In this document: one piece after another, positions 7,205-15,009 of the stretch | Numbering within the stretch: the stretch's first letter is position 1 | Layout: each line of letters begins with the position of its first letter | DNA from: Companilactobacillus tucceti DSM 20183 | GTDB taxonomy: Bacteria > Bacillota > Bacilli > Lactobacillales > Lactobacillaceae | Direction: 5' to 3' | DNA length: 64,000 bases | Assembly: GCF_001434665.1 (NCBI RefSeq) | Contig: NZ_AZDG01000009.1 | Coordinates: 1-64,000, forward strand | Program-made: the position numbers and the translations under genes | The notes under the pieces: model-generated | Databases searched by the model: none | Told to the model about the DNA's origin: nothing | What the model saw: only the letters and a program-made list of their open reading frames with translations

Positions 7205-8305
7205 ATGAAAAAATCAATTAAATATGCAGGGATAGCTTCAGCATTGATGATTACAGTTTCACCAATCACTGTGCCAATGATTCATATTGTTAAAGCTGAA
7301 AGCGTTGCTACTGATCCAGCTACAGCTAAGGAAATAAATATTAAAGTAGGGACTACGGATTATATCGATCCGGGGACTCCGATACTAGGAGTGGTCAATA
7401 GTAGTAATGAAGTGGTAAAGGTAAATTATTCTATCACTGATGAAAATGATAATTCGTTAGGTTCCTTTACCCGTGAAGAATATGATTCTGATTTATTTAC
7501 TAGTGAAGAAGACGCTAAAAATCTTACAAATCCAGTAGATTTTGGTGATTACGATGGGGAATTTAAAGAAGGAGATATTTATTATCAAAGAGTTGGCCTC
7601 CTCTTTGGGTCATCTAGTCCTATTAATACGGCTTTATTAAAATGGAATCCACAAGATACTAAGCTAACCTTGAATGGTACGATATTGAGTGATTTTAGTA
7701 AAGCCAAATCTGTTGATAGTTTCATTTCGTTTTCTAATGAAGGATTAAATTATGTCCGTAAATTAGTAGTAGGTACAAAACCATCAACAAATCCCGGAGG
7801 CAACACGGGTACTAACACCGGAACAAATACAAATAATAACAGACCAGTGGTAGTTGCTAAAAAGGGAATAGTAACAACACATATTGATAAGAGTAGTTAC
7901 GATTTATATAATGAAGACAATAAAAAAGTTGATAATCGTGCTTTATTAGCCAACTCATCGTGGAAGATGGACGGCGAAAGAACTGTTGATGGTATTAAAC
8001 AATATCGAGTATCAACACACGAATGGGTCAATGCTTCTGATGTTGATTTCATTGAAGACGGAAAAGTGACTGAGGGCATGACAGTTACTAAATTGGATAA
8101 ACCTAAAGCAATTCTTTTAGCAACAACACATAATACTTATAGCTTAAGAAATTCTAACAATGAAGTACTAACTAACAGAGCCTTGTCTGGTGGAACAAGT
8201 TGGATGGTAGACAAAATTGGAACTGATATGCATGGTGGAGTTTACTATGGGGTTTCAAATGACGAGTTTGTGAAAGCACAAGACGGAGTAGACGCAAGTC
8301 TATAG
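7205..8305 (+). CDS. Secreted SLAP-domain surface protein, paralogue 3
   Basis: A 366-residue exported protein. The ATG at 7205 begins the signal peptide MKKSIKYAGIASALMITVSP, preceded by AGAGGG; an earlier in-frame GTG at 7166 lacks a ribosome binding site. Cleavage is likely after VKA (about residue 31). The unique region (35-200) is short and acidic. A Gly/Thr/Asn linker (around NPGGNTGTNTGTNTNNN) leads to two SLAP repeats (about 225-285 and 305-365) with YRVSTHEW and YGVSNDEF. It completes the tandem trio with the two upstream genes. The wall-binding role is from the family; the function of the exposed region is unknown. Confidence 0.75.
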   Translation: MKKSIKYAGIASALMITVSPITVPMIHIVKAESVATDPATAKEINIKVGTTDYIDPGTPILGVVNSSNEVVKVNYSITDENDNSLGSFTREEYDSDLFTSEEDAKNLTNPVDFGDYDGEFKEGDIYYQRVGLLFGSSSPINTALLKWNPQDTKLTLNGTILSDFSKAKSVDSFISFSNEGLNYVRKLVVGTKPSTNPGGNTGTNTGTNTNNNRPVVVAKKGIVTTHIDKSSYDLYNEDNKKVDNRALLANSSWKMDGERTVDGIKQYRVSTHEWVNASDVDFIEDGKVTEGMTVTKLDKPKAILLATTHNTYSLRNSNNEVLTNRALSGGTSWMVDKIGTDMHGGVYYGVSNDEFVKAQDGVDASL

Positions 8306-8340
8306 TGTTGTTATTTAAGATAGAGATAAACTTAGCCGGA

Positions 8341-8499
8341 GGAAGCAAAAATTTAGGCAGCTGTGAATGTGGCGTTAGCACTTTAGTGCTTACACCACAG
8401 GACGAATTTTGAAATTCGCGTACTTTGCGAAGTTCAAAATCGAGATTGGAGTCCGTGACTCCAATCGGTGGTCCCACAGCAGCCTAGATTTTTGCTTCC
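8341..8499. repeat. Cloverleaf structured element, family 2 copy A
   Basis: Arms 8341-8365 and 8475-8499 pair over 25 positions with two mismatches. Inside are three hairpins: 8368-8399 (TGTGGCGTTAGCAC with GTGCTTACACCACA, three mismatches), 8403-8442, and 8444-8466 (GATTGGAGTC / GACTCCAATC, perfect). It lies about 35 bp after the stop codon of SLAP paralogue 3. A second copy with changed but still paired stems lies reversed at 61887-62064. It has no CCA end or anticodon loop and is not a tRNA. Reading frames across it are artefacts of the inverted repeats. Whether it acts as RNA, terminator or DNA element is unknown. Confidence 0.7.
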
Positions 8500-8534
8500 G
8501 TAGGCGGCAATATATAAAATATTTAAATAAATAG

Positions 8535-8564
8535 CAGGTTCATACAAGTGAGCCTGTTTTTTTT
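8535..8564 (+). terminator. Intrinsic terminator
   Basis: CAGGTTCA pairs with TGAGCCTG (one G-T pair) and is followed by eight T. It would end transcripts crossing the cloverleaf element. Confidence 0.75.
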
Positions 8565-8611
8565 CGCATTTAGGGTATAATTAGGATAAAGCTTAAAAAG
8601 GTGGTAATACA

Positions 8612-8854
8612 ATGCTAGAAAACGTAAACGGTATTGTTAAGGTAAACCAAGATGACCGCTACGTGGTCTTCCTATTCGATACATATGAAATGGATCGTAA
8701 AATGTTACAAGATAAGTTTGTCAAAGGACAAACAGCATGGTATACAGATGCCCGCGGAATCGGTGATGATGGCAAGGCCTTCTATCGTATTGCTAAAGAT
8801 GGCGAATGGATAGAAGCGGATTATGTTGACTATATCGATCGTAATGAAGAATAA
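8612..8854 (+). CDS. Stand-alone SLAP-like domain protein without signal peptide
   Basis: An 80-residue protein that looks like a single SLAP-type module: VNGIVKVNQDDRYVVFLFDT, then GQTAWYTDARGI and AFYRIAKDGEWIEADYVDY, matching the order of the SLAP repeats next door (turn, 'Ra..G..W..D', 'YRvs..eWv.a.dv'). It has no signal peptide or membrane segment, so it either stays in the cytosol or leaves by another route. GGTGG lies 8-12 bases before the ATG. It sits between the tandem SLAP genes and the SLAP-bearing glucosaminidase. It is followed by its own terminator, so it is probably expressed as a single gene. Function unknown. Confidence 0.7.
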   Translation: MLENVNGIVKVNQDDRYVVFLFDTYEMDRKMLQDKFVKGQTAWYTDARGIGDDGKAFYRIAKDGEWIEADYVDYIDRNEE

Positions 8855-8860
8855 AATAAT

Positions 8861-8911
8861 ACCCTTAAGATAAACAAATTTGTAGTGGATTTGTGCGTCT
8901 TAAGGGTTTTT
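8861..8911 (+). terminator. Terminator after the small SLAP gene
   Basis: ACCCTTAAGA pairs perfectly with TCTTAAGGGT around a 27-base loop and is followed by TTTT. Confidence 0.65.
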
Positions 8912-9020
8912 ATATTTAAGATAAAAATTTGAAATTAAACAATTAATTGTGCAAAAATATATGAATTTGAAATTTGTTTCAGTTATATTAAATTTTTTGC
9001 TCAAATGTTTAGAATTTATT

Positions 9021-9054
9021 ACGGTTTACTTGATGTTATTGAACAGAAAACCGT
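9021..9054. promoter_or_regulatory. Inverted repeat upstream of the glucosaminidase gene
   Basis: ACGGTTT and AAACCGT form 7-bp arms 20 bases apart in the AT-rich leader region about 60-90 bases before the start codon. It could be an operator or a leader hairpin; no regulator is suggested by the neighbours. Confidence 0.3.
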
Positions 9055-9109
9055 TACATAGTAGTCTGATATTAGACGAGAAATTTTTTTAAAACAGGGG
9101 AAATTAGAC

Positions 9110-10912
9110 ATGAACAAAAAATGGGTAGCATCAACTGCGCTAGCTAGTGTTCTGGCTGCAGTTGGTATTTCATCAAATACGTCCCACGTAAGAGCGGCCG
9201 TTTCAGCTGATGATAAAAGCAATGATAATGATGCAGCAGAAAAAATAGGTTCAAATGGCAAGGACAATAGTGTAGCTAGTGTTATGGATGAGCAAGGAGC
9301 ACCAGTTTCCGACTCGACTGATACTCCAGCTGAAGGGTCAGATGCGTCTGACGTTAAAGCAGCTAAAAGTAGTTTGTTAAGGGCACAAACTGCGGCTTTG
9401 ACACAAGCTACTACTACTGCCGGTGCAACTGTTGCACAACAACAGTCATTTTTGGCAATGGCTGTTCCGATGGCTCAAAAAGTTTCAGCAAAATATGGTG
9501 TTTATACATCAATTATGTTAGCTCAAGCTATCCTCGAAAGTGGCTGGGGAGTATCTGACCTAGCTACTGAAGGAAATAATTTATTTGGTATCAAAGGTGA
9601 TTACAATGGTGCCTATATTACGATAAAAACTGCAGAATGGGATGCTTCCCAAGGTTGGTATTATATTTATGCTAATTTCTGTAAGTATCCTAGTTACTAT
9701 GAATCATTTGCGGACAACGGTAATAAGCTTCGTAATGGTGTTTCATGGGATCATAAATATTACAGTGGTGCATGGAAAGAAAATGCTGCGACATATAAAG
9801 ACGCAACTGCGGCTTTACAGGGGAAATATGCCACAGCACCAACTTATGCTGCAACACTGAATAAAATGATTGAAACTTATAATTTAAGCAAATATGATGA
9901 AGATTCTGAAACTAACAGTGGTTCAGAAGACAATAATAGTGGATCTGAAGATAACAACAATAATAATGGCGGTGCAACTCAACAAGTAAATGGTACACAA
10001 ACAAAGATCGATGATGTTGCGACTGTAACTAAGAAAGGTGCCGCACCACTTTATACTGATGCCTATCCTGACCAACAAGTAAGCACTCGTGCTTTAGGTG
10101 AAGGAACTCCTTGGAGAGTGATTTCTAAAGTTGTTACTCCAGAAGGTGAAACTTACTACCAAGTTTCAACACATGAGTTTGTTAAAGCTTCAGATGTTAA
10201 ATTGAAGTCAGACGAAACTACAGCAACTCAACCTCCAGTTTCTATCAGTGATACTGCAACTATTTCTAATACAAATGGTGCCAAGGTCTATTCGTCAGGC
10301 AACTCTAATTCAGTAACTGATCGTACTTTGCCTTACAAATCCTCATGGGTCACAACAGCCTATGTTCTTGGTGATGATGGAGCAAAGTATTATTTAGTAG
10401 GAACTGATTCTTATGTTAAAGACTCAGATATTCAACTAGCTTCAGAAACTAATACTGATGATTCAGATCAAGATGTCGTGATCGATTATCCTGATGTGGT
10501 TCACGTAATTGCCACACCAAGTGCTAGATTGTATAACTCAAAGCACCAAGTAAGTACAAACAGAGCTTTAGCTGCTAATACTGACTGGAAAGTTGATAAG
10601 AAATCAACTCATACAGATGGCTCGATCTGGTATCGTGTTTCATCTGACGAATGGGTCAGTGCAAATGATGTACAAGCAACAGGCTCAAATTATGTAACAT
10701 CTGTAAATGGTACGGTCAAGATCAATTACATTCCGGGATATGGTGTAAATGTATACAATAGTCCGGCTAAAAATCATAAATTTACAGGTAAACGATTGGC
10801 AGACGGGACAACTTGGAAAGTAAATTCTAAACAGATTGTTGATGGAACTACTTGGTATCAAGTTGTCGGTGGCTGGGTCGATGGAAAATATTGTATTTAT
10901 ACTGCTGTTTAA
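9110..10912 (+). CDS. Secreted GH73 N-acetylglucosaminidase autolysin with C-terminal SLAP repeats
   Basis: A 600-residue peptidoglycan hydrolase. The signal peptide is MNKKWVASTALASVLAAVGI... with cleavage near VRA (about residue 29). A low-complexity acidic spacer (30-105) precedes the GH73 glucosaminidase domain (about 110-260): AQAILESGWG with probable catalytic Glu143, then GNNLFGIKG and the family aromatic pattern FCKYPSYYESF. An Asp/Ser/Asn linker (265-290) is followed by four SLAP modules (about 300-365, 378-445, 460-525, 530-600), the last degenerate. GH73 enzymes cleave the GlcNAc-MurNAc bond and serve in cell separation. SLAP anchoring puts the enzyme in the same wall layer as the tandem surface proteins upstream. 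Its gene has its own terminator. Confidence 0.88.
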   Translation: MNKKWVASTALASVLAAVGISSNTSHVRAAVSADDKSNDNDAAEKIGSNGKDNSVASVMDEQGAPVSDSTDTPAEGSDASDVKAAKSSLLRAQTAALTQATTTAGATVAQQQSFLAMAVPMAQKVSAKYGVYTSIMLAQAILESGWGVSDLATEGNNLFGIKGDYNGAYITIKTAEWDASQGWYYIYANFCKYPSYYESFADNGNKLRNGVSWDHKYYSGAWKENAATYKDATAALQGKYATAPTYAATLNKMIETYNLSKYDEDSETNSGSEDNNSGSEDNNNNNGGATQQVNGTQTKIDDVATVTKKGAAPLYTDAYPDQQVSTRALGEGTPWRVISKVVTPEGETYYQVSTHEFVKASDVKLKSDETTATQPPVSISDTATISNTNGAKVYSSGNSNSVTDRTLPYKSSWVTTAYVLGDDGAKYYLVGTDSYVKDSDIQLASETNTDDSDQDVVIDYPDVVHVIATPSARLYNSKHQVSTNRALAANTDWKVDKKSTHTDGSIWYRVSSDEWVSANDVQATGSNYVTSVNGTVKINYIPGYGVNVYNSPAKNHKFTGKRLADGTTWKVNSKQIVDGTTWYQVVGGWVDGKYCIYTAV

Positions 10913-10935
10913 GACGCCTAAGGCGTCTTTTTTTT
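10911..10935 (+). terminator. Terminator after the glucosaminidase gene
   Basis: AAGACGCC pairs with GGCGTCTT; the T run follows at once and the stop codon overlaps the hairpin foot. Confidence 0.85.
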
Positions 10936-10991
10936 GTGGGAGCGTTTTTACGCATTTGAACCACGAAAAATATAAAATGGAGCTGTAAAGC

Positions 10992-11762
10992 ATGCATAAT
11001 ATTTACCAGTTTTCTAACCAAGTGATCAGTAAGGAATGGTTATTGGATCAAGGATTGAGGCTCTTATATATTGATGATAATTTTATAGTTGATAATGATA
11101 TTGTGGCATTGTTTGATATCAAAGATCAGGGATTGGCTTACGGAAATTCATTGGTAGTTCATGACACAAAAGGAGTCTTCATTGTTGAAAGAACAACTAA
11201 GCAGTTAATGAATGAATTTCACCAAAGCAATCGTGTTGGTTTTATGGTCTCCAGAATTTTATCTAGTTATTTTAAGTTCAAACATTTTTTACCATTAGTT
11301 CATGGCAATGTCGGTTATATGCCACTAACTGGTGGAAGTCGTAGTAATGCTGACTGGATCGGTTTACATTATGTGGCTGGTTTTAGTCAGGTTGATCAAA
11401 TTGCTAAATTTGAATCTACACAAGGATTCAATATTGAATTTGATTTTCCCAAAGGAAACCTTAGTACAAGAGTTCATGACGTAAGTGTCATGGCAGAATA
11501 TTTTGTTTCTTCAGCTCAGATTTATTTAAGGTCGATGAATTTAAAAGTCACTGTCGCAAATAGTGGAAGTATCCTAACTGCATTTTCTACGTGTATTTGT
11601 CCTAGTCACCAAAAAATTCCACAAAAATATCAAGAAGTAGAACAGGGAGTTGACCATTTAGTCGATTCGATTTTCTTGAAAATGTGTCGTGGCGAGTTGG
11701 GATACCGAGAAACAGTTATTATTTACAAACAAAAAATAAGTAAAACTAAACGCAATTACTAA
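10992..11762 (+). CDS. comK: ComK-like competence transcription factor
   Basis: A 256-residue protein resembling ComK. The diagnostic stretch is PLVHGNVGYMPLTGGSRSNA followed by DWIGLHYV (about residues 97-125), which parallels 'Pi...y.f.ptsp..pdc.Wi.h.hi' of Bacillus ComK. The N-terminal 'I..ewll' region and the distal conserved VFIVERTTKQLMNEF also fit. ComK activates DNA-uptake genes in Bacillus by binding two AT-boxes. The protein is longer than Bacillus ComK (about 192 residues), with an extended tail ending in basic residues. It lies just upstream of a competence-type sigma factor on the same strand, separated by a terminator, suggesting two layers of competence control in one place. 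The family call rests on remembered motifs. Confidence 0.65.
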   Translation: MHNIYQFSNQVISKEWLLDQGLRLLYIDDNFIVDNDIVALFDIKDQGLAYGNSLVVHDTKGVFIVERTTKQLMNEFHQSNRVGFMVSRILSSYFKFKHFLPLVHGNVGYMPLTGGSRSNADWIGLHYVAGFSQVDQIAKFESTQGFNIEFDFPKGNLSTRVHDVSVMAEYFVSSAQIYLRSMNLKVTVANSGSILTAFSTCICPSHQKIPQKYQEVEQGVDHLVDSIFLKMCRGELGYRETVIIYKQKISKTKRNY

Positions 11763-11765
11763 AAG

Positions 11766-11795
11766 AGACGTCCTAATTGGGCGTCTTTTTGTTTT
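11766..11795 (+). terminator. Terminator after the comK-like gene
   Basis: AGACGTCC and GGGCGTCT pair (one G-T) around TAATT, followed by TTTT. Confidence 0.7.
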
Positions 11796-11878
11796 GAAGG
11801 TTTTATTCACTATTGTCGGATACGTTTTTATATTGAGGAATAGCAACTAATATTACATAAAAATTATCGTTATTATTA

Positions 11879-11934
11879 GTTCATTCACAGGCCTGTGAGT
11901 AAAAAACTTAGGAGCTTACTCACAATGAATGAAC
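11879..11934 (+). promoter_or_regulatory. Nested inverted repeats enclosing the start of the sigma factor gene
   Basis: Two perfect 8-bp inverted repeats are nested: GTTCATTC (11879-11886) with GAATGAAC (11927-11934), and GTGAGTAA (11895-11902) with TTACTCAC (11916-11923). A 12-bp palindrome CACAGGCCTGTG overlaps the left side. The AGGAG site (11910-11914) lies in the inner loop and the ATG (11925) abuts the outer arm, so folding would hide the start from ribosomes. Binding of a dimeric protein is the alternative reading. Confidence 0.6.
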
Positions 11935-12401
11935 AAGGATTTATTTCAGCAATTGAAAACGAACGTCTGATTCACGGAGTTTTAAAAAGAGTTCATATTT
12001 ATCCAACTAGATTTGATTATGAAGATTATTTTCAAGAGGCAGTCATTCTTTATGCTTTAGGATTTGAGAAAGCGCAAAATCAAAATAATCCTCAAGTTTA
12101 TCTATATCAGCACTTAGTTTGGAAGCTAACTGATTTATTGAGAAAGGAGAAACAGTACAAGGAAGTACATTCTCTGGAAGAATTTGATTTTAGAAAAATT
12201 GAAGAAAAAGAAATACTCAACTTAATACAAGATGTGGATTTACAGAAATTTGCTAAAATGGAAATTATTTTATTGCAGGAACATTTCATAAATCAAGAAT
12301 CTTTAGTAACATTGGCGAAGCGTTATGACTGTTCCACACGTAACCTTAGACACTGGCGCAGTAAGCTTCGTAGCAAATTGCAAATGATGGTAGCGTCATA
12401 A
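11925..12401 (+). CDS. Competence-type alternative sigma factor (ComX/SigH-like)
   Basis: A 158-residue sigma-70-family protein of the short ComX/SigH class. Region 2 is visible around YEDYFQEAVILYALGFEKA and VWKLTDLLRKEK (about residues 22-80), and a C-terminal region 4 helix-turn-helix around QESLVTLAKRYDCSTRNLRH (about 124-143). Such factors direct RNA polymerase to com-box promoters of late competence genes. The ATG at 11925 follows AGGAG by 10 bases; an in-frame GTG at 11895 is less likely. The start lies in a nested inverted repeat, hinting at control of translation. A ComK-like gene lies directly upstream. The family is confident; equivalence to ComX is inferred. Confidence 0.7.
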   Translation: MNEQGFISAIENERLIHGVLKRVHIYPTRFDYEDYFQEAVILYALGFEKAQNQNNPQVYLYQHLVWKLTDLLRKEKQYKEVHSLEEFDFRKIEEKEILNLIQDVDLQKFAKMEIILLQEHFINQESLVTLAKRYDCSTRNLRHWRSKLRSKLQMMVAS

Positions 12402-12502
12402 AGTTTACTATCTGATTACAGCTTTATTACTTTTGTCAATTTTACAGAAAATGTTGTTATAATTAGTGGTTAAGAAATTTAACGGTGGGAAGGATAATTT
12501 AT

Positions 12503-13477
12503 GTGGTATCAAAAAAGAGATTAATGGCTACTCTAGCAACGTCTGTTGCACTAGCCGGTGCGGGATATGTAACGGTGAACCAAGTGGTTCCCCAAGTATC
12601 AATTCAACAAACAGCAAAAGCTTCAGCAATTAACGATTATATAGCAGCTAATAATATTAAACCTGTTTCAATTCAAAATGAAGAAGGAACATTTGATCAA
12701 TGGTTCGGTTATTCTAACGGTGTTGGTAAGCCTATCGGTGTTGTTGTCCATGAGACAGCTACTCCAGGTGCATCAGCACGTAATGAGGTAACTTACTTCA
12801 ATCGCGAGTGGAGAAATGCTCAGACTTATGTTCATGCTTTCGTTGACGCAAACGAGATCATCAATATTCACAACACTGATTATGGTGTTTGGGGTGCTGG
12901 ACATACTGCCAATAACAATTATGTTCAAGTAGAGCTTTGTGAAGTTAACACAACTGATCAATTTGCTAGATCAGTAGCAAATGACGCATATTACATTGCT
13001 TCTAAGTTGATTCAATACAACTTACCATTTACACCTGGTAAGACAGTTGTATCACATGATGATATTTCTAAGATGTACGGTGAAACAAACCATAATGATC
13101 CTATTGGTTACTTCAATAACTGGGGCTACAGTATGTCACAGTTGTACGAATTGATTGGTCAATACTACAATAATTTGAAGAACAACGGTACTACAGATGG
13201 TAACGGTTCAACAAATGGTGGCGACGACGCTAACAATAATACTGGTGACAAAGATGTTATCGGTGTAACACAAGTTAATAATCCAGATGGTTCTTATGTT
13301 CCTATCTACATGTTCAATGAAGATACTGGACTACCTGAAAAACAAACTGTTCGTGCTCTAGCTAATAACACACCTTGGGCCGTAGCTGAAACAAAGACAT
13401 TTAACGGTCACGTATACTATCGTGTATCAGTTAAAGAATGGGTAATGGATACATACTCACAATATTCAGCATTCTAA
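12503..13477 (+). CDS. Secreted N-acetylmuramoyl-L-alanine amidase with one SLAP domain
   Basis: A 324-residue wall hydrolase. The GTG at 12503 is chosen because GGGAAGGA precedes it by about 8 bases; an earlier in-frame GTG at 12485 lacks a site. The signal peptide VSKKRLMATLATSVALAGAG is followed by likely cleavage near AKA (about residue 40). An Amidase_2 (PGRP-like) zinc domain spans about 70-225: GVVVHETATPGA carries the first zinc His, and YVHAFVDANEIINIHNTDYG, GAGHTANNN and VVSHDDISK supply the rest. A Gly/Asn/Asp linker leads to one SLAP module (about 255-324). It cleaves the bond between MurNAc and the stem peptide. Its place beside competence regulators recalls fratricidal or remodelling hydrolases, but this is only contextual. 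Confidence 0.85.
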   Translation: MVSKKRLMATLATSVALAGAGYVTVNQVVPQVSIQQTAKASAINDYIAANNIKPVSIQNEEGTFDQWFGYSNGVGKPIGVVVHETATPGASARNEVTYFNREWRNAQTYVHAFVDANEIINIHNTDYGVWGAGHTANNNYVQVELCEVNTTDQFARSVANDAYYIASKLIQYNLPFTPGKTVVSHDDISKMYGETNHNDPIGYFNNWGYSMSQLYELIGQYYNNLKNNGTTDGNGSTNGGDDANNNTGDKDVIGVTQVNNPDGSYVPIYMFNEDTGLPEKQTVRALANNTPWAVAETKTFNGHVYYRVSVKEWVMDTYSQYSAF

Positions 13478-13495
13478 TTTGAATAGCTTTAAAAG

Positions 13496-13518
13496 AATCC
13501 CGTTAGGGATTTTTTTTA
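13496..13518 (+). terminator. Terminator after the amidase gene
   Basis: AATCCC pairs with GGGATT around GTTA and is followed by eight T in a row. Confidence 0.75.
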
Positions 13519-13578
13519 TACTTTCATTAGGGTACCGCGTTGTATAATGTCTTTATATATATGAAAGGTTTTTAAGAT

Positions 13579-14994
13579 ATGTGGAAAAAACTTTTATCAA
13601 TTTTGGCTGTGTTAGCTTTTTTTATCGTAATTTTAGGATGTAGCAAAAAAGACAATGCAGTAGTGACTGCTACGAACCATACTTGGTATCTATATCAAGA
13701 TCAAGGCGAGGATAATGTTGTTTCAGTGAAGTTTACTGATAAAAGAGCAATTGTTAATGACATGTCATCGATCGGTGATAAAGTCGGTATTCAGCGATTA
13801 AATGTACATAATAAGAGACCTACTTTTACATTGGATAATAATGGTAAGACGATCACTGTTAATAGTGCCAATAAATTAGCTTTTACTCTTGGTAAAAAGT
13901 ACAAAGAAAATGTCTATGGGCGCCATATGCAAGGTTATTATGTAACTTATAAGGGTGATACATACAAATTTGCTTACATTACTAAGACCGATAAGAAATC
14001 TAAGGCCGTTCAGGAAAATAAGAGTCGATCACAAAAAATTAGTTATGAGCAGATGAAGAATCATATTGTAAATATTGATTATGGTGCTGAAGCTCCAAAA
14101 AACACTAATTTTATTGGAAAGTATAATTTCAAAACAATTATTAATTATCGTCGAACTGACGGTAATTTAACCGTTAATAATGATGGAACTTACCAAATGA
14201 CATTGACTGAACATGCTGCGCAGGCTTTAAATGATAAAGTCGATAATCCTACTATCATGACGACGCTAGTTACTTCGAGCCAAATTAAAAGTTTATATGG
14301 AAAGTATTATTTGGTACCCAAGAATTTATTGACGATCGAATATTACTTCCACGGTCAAAATCAGGACCATCTTTTGCCTAAGAGTGTCAATTTGAAGGTT
14401 GATTCAAAATCTACAGGGAATCAAATTGACTTAGCTCGAACAAGGATCGAAGAAGATTCCAATCAGTTGTATCTATTTTCCAGTGATTATACCGTTAGAC
14501 AACAAGAAGGCCAGTCTAATAGTAAAGGGAATCTTTTGACCAAATCTAATTCTAATCAGACTGAATTAAAGGACGCCATTACTCAAACTAATAATTATTA
14601 TCTATCTTATTTGGCGAACCCTGTCCAGTCTAACGCTGATTTTATGCAATTGGTTGCTGCAATTTCTGACAACAATAAGCAAAAAGTCGGTGATGTAGAA
14701 GTTGATTTTGGTGGTAAATATAGTACTAATCAAAACGTCAGTGATTACAAAGGGGTTGATGTAGATGGAAATAGTCAACCTGATATGCAATATGTTTTCT
14801 TAGTGACCGCTGCACAAAATGGGGATAATAGTCCGACTGTTGCAACAAGTAAAGGGAAATTCTTAGTTTATGGGATGCTTAATAATAAACTGTATCTTTT
14901 GAGACAACCTGATAAAGATTCTACTACGGTCACTTGGACCTTAGTAAAAGATGTCTCATTAAAGGTTCCAGCTTTGAAGTTTACTGTAAATTAA
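13579..14994 (+). CDS. Large lipoprotein of unknown function
   Basis: A 471-residue lipoprotein. The signal peptide MWKKLLSILAVLAFFIVILGC ends in a lipobox with Cys21, the predicted diacylglyceryl attachment site, so the mature protein is tethered to the outer face of the membrane. The rest is rich in beta-prone, Asn/Lys/Thr segments; a repeated small-lipoprotein-like motif 'W...g..v.vkFt...a.v' occurs near residue 50, and a C-terminal part includes DVDGNSQPDMQYVFLVTAA. No enzyme family is recognised. It is followed only 15 bp later by the YdcF-like gene and then the AI-2E family gene, so the three probably form an operon concerned with the cell envelope. Confidence 0.75.
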   Translation: MWKKLLSILAVLAFFIVILGCSKKDNAVVTATNHTWYLYQDQGEDNVVSVKFTDKRAIVNDMSSIGDKVGIQRLNVHNKRPTFTLDNNGKTITVNSANKLAFTLGKKYKENVYGRHMQGYYVTYKGDTYKFAYITKTDKKSKAVQENKSRSQKISYEQMKNHIVNIDYGAEAPKNTNFIGKYNFKTIINYRRTDGNLTVNNDGTYQMTLTEHAAQALNDKVDNPTIMTTLVTSSQIKSLYGKYYLVPKNLLTIEYYFHGQNQDHLLPKSVNLKVDSKSTGNQIDLARTRIEEDSNQLYLFSSDYTVRQQEGQSNSKGNLLTKSNSNQTELKDAITQTNNYYLSYLANPVQSNADFMQLVAAISDNNKQKVGDVEVDFGGKYSTNQNVSDYKGVDVDGNSQPDMQYVFLVTAAQNGDNSPTVATSKGKFLVYGMLNNKLYLLRQPDKDSTTVTWTLVKDVSLKVPALKFTVN

Positions 14995-15009
14995 TCTTTG
15001 GAGGGATTT

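Noticed and set aside
8172-8477. 101-codon reading frame on the minus strand
   Set aside because: It runs across the end of a SLAP gene and the cloverleaf element, lacks a ribosome binding site and encodes a low-quality sequence.
8341-8499. tRNA or tmRNA
   Set aside because: The cloverleaf has three long hairpins without T-loop, anticodon or CCA features, so it is not a tRNA; no tmRNA landmarks occur.
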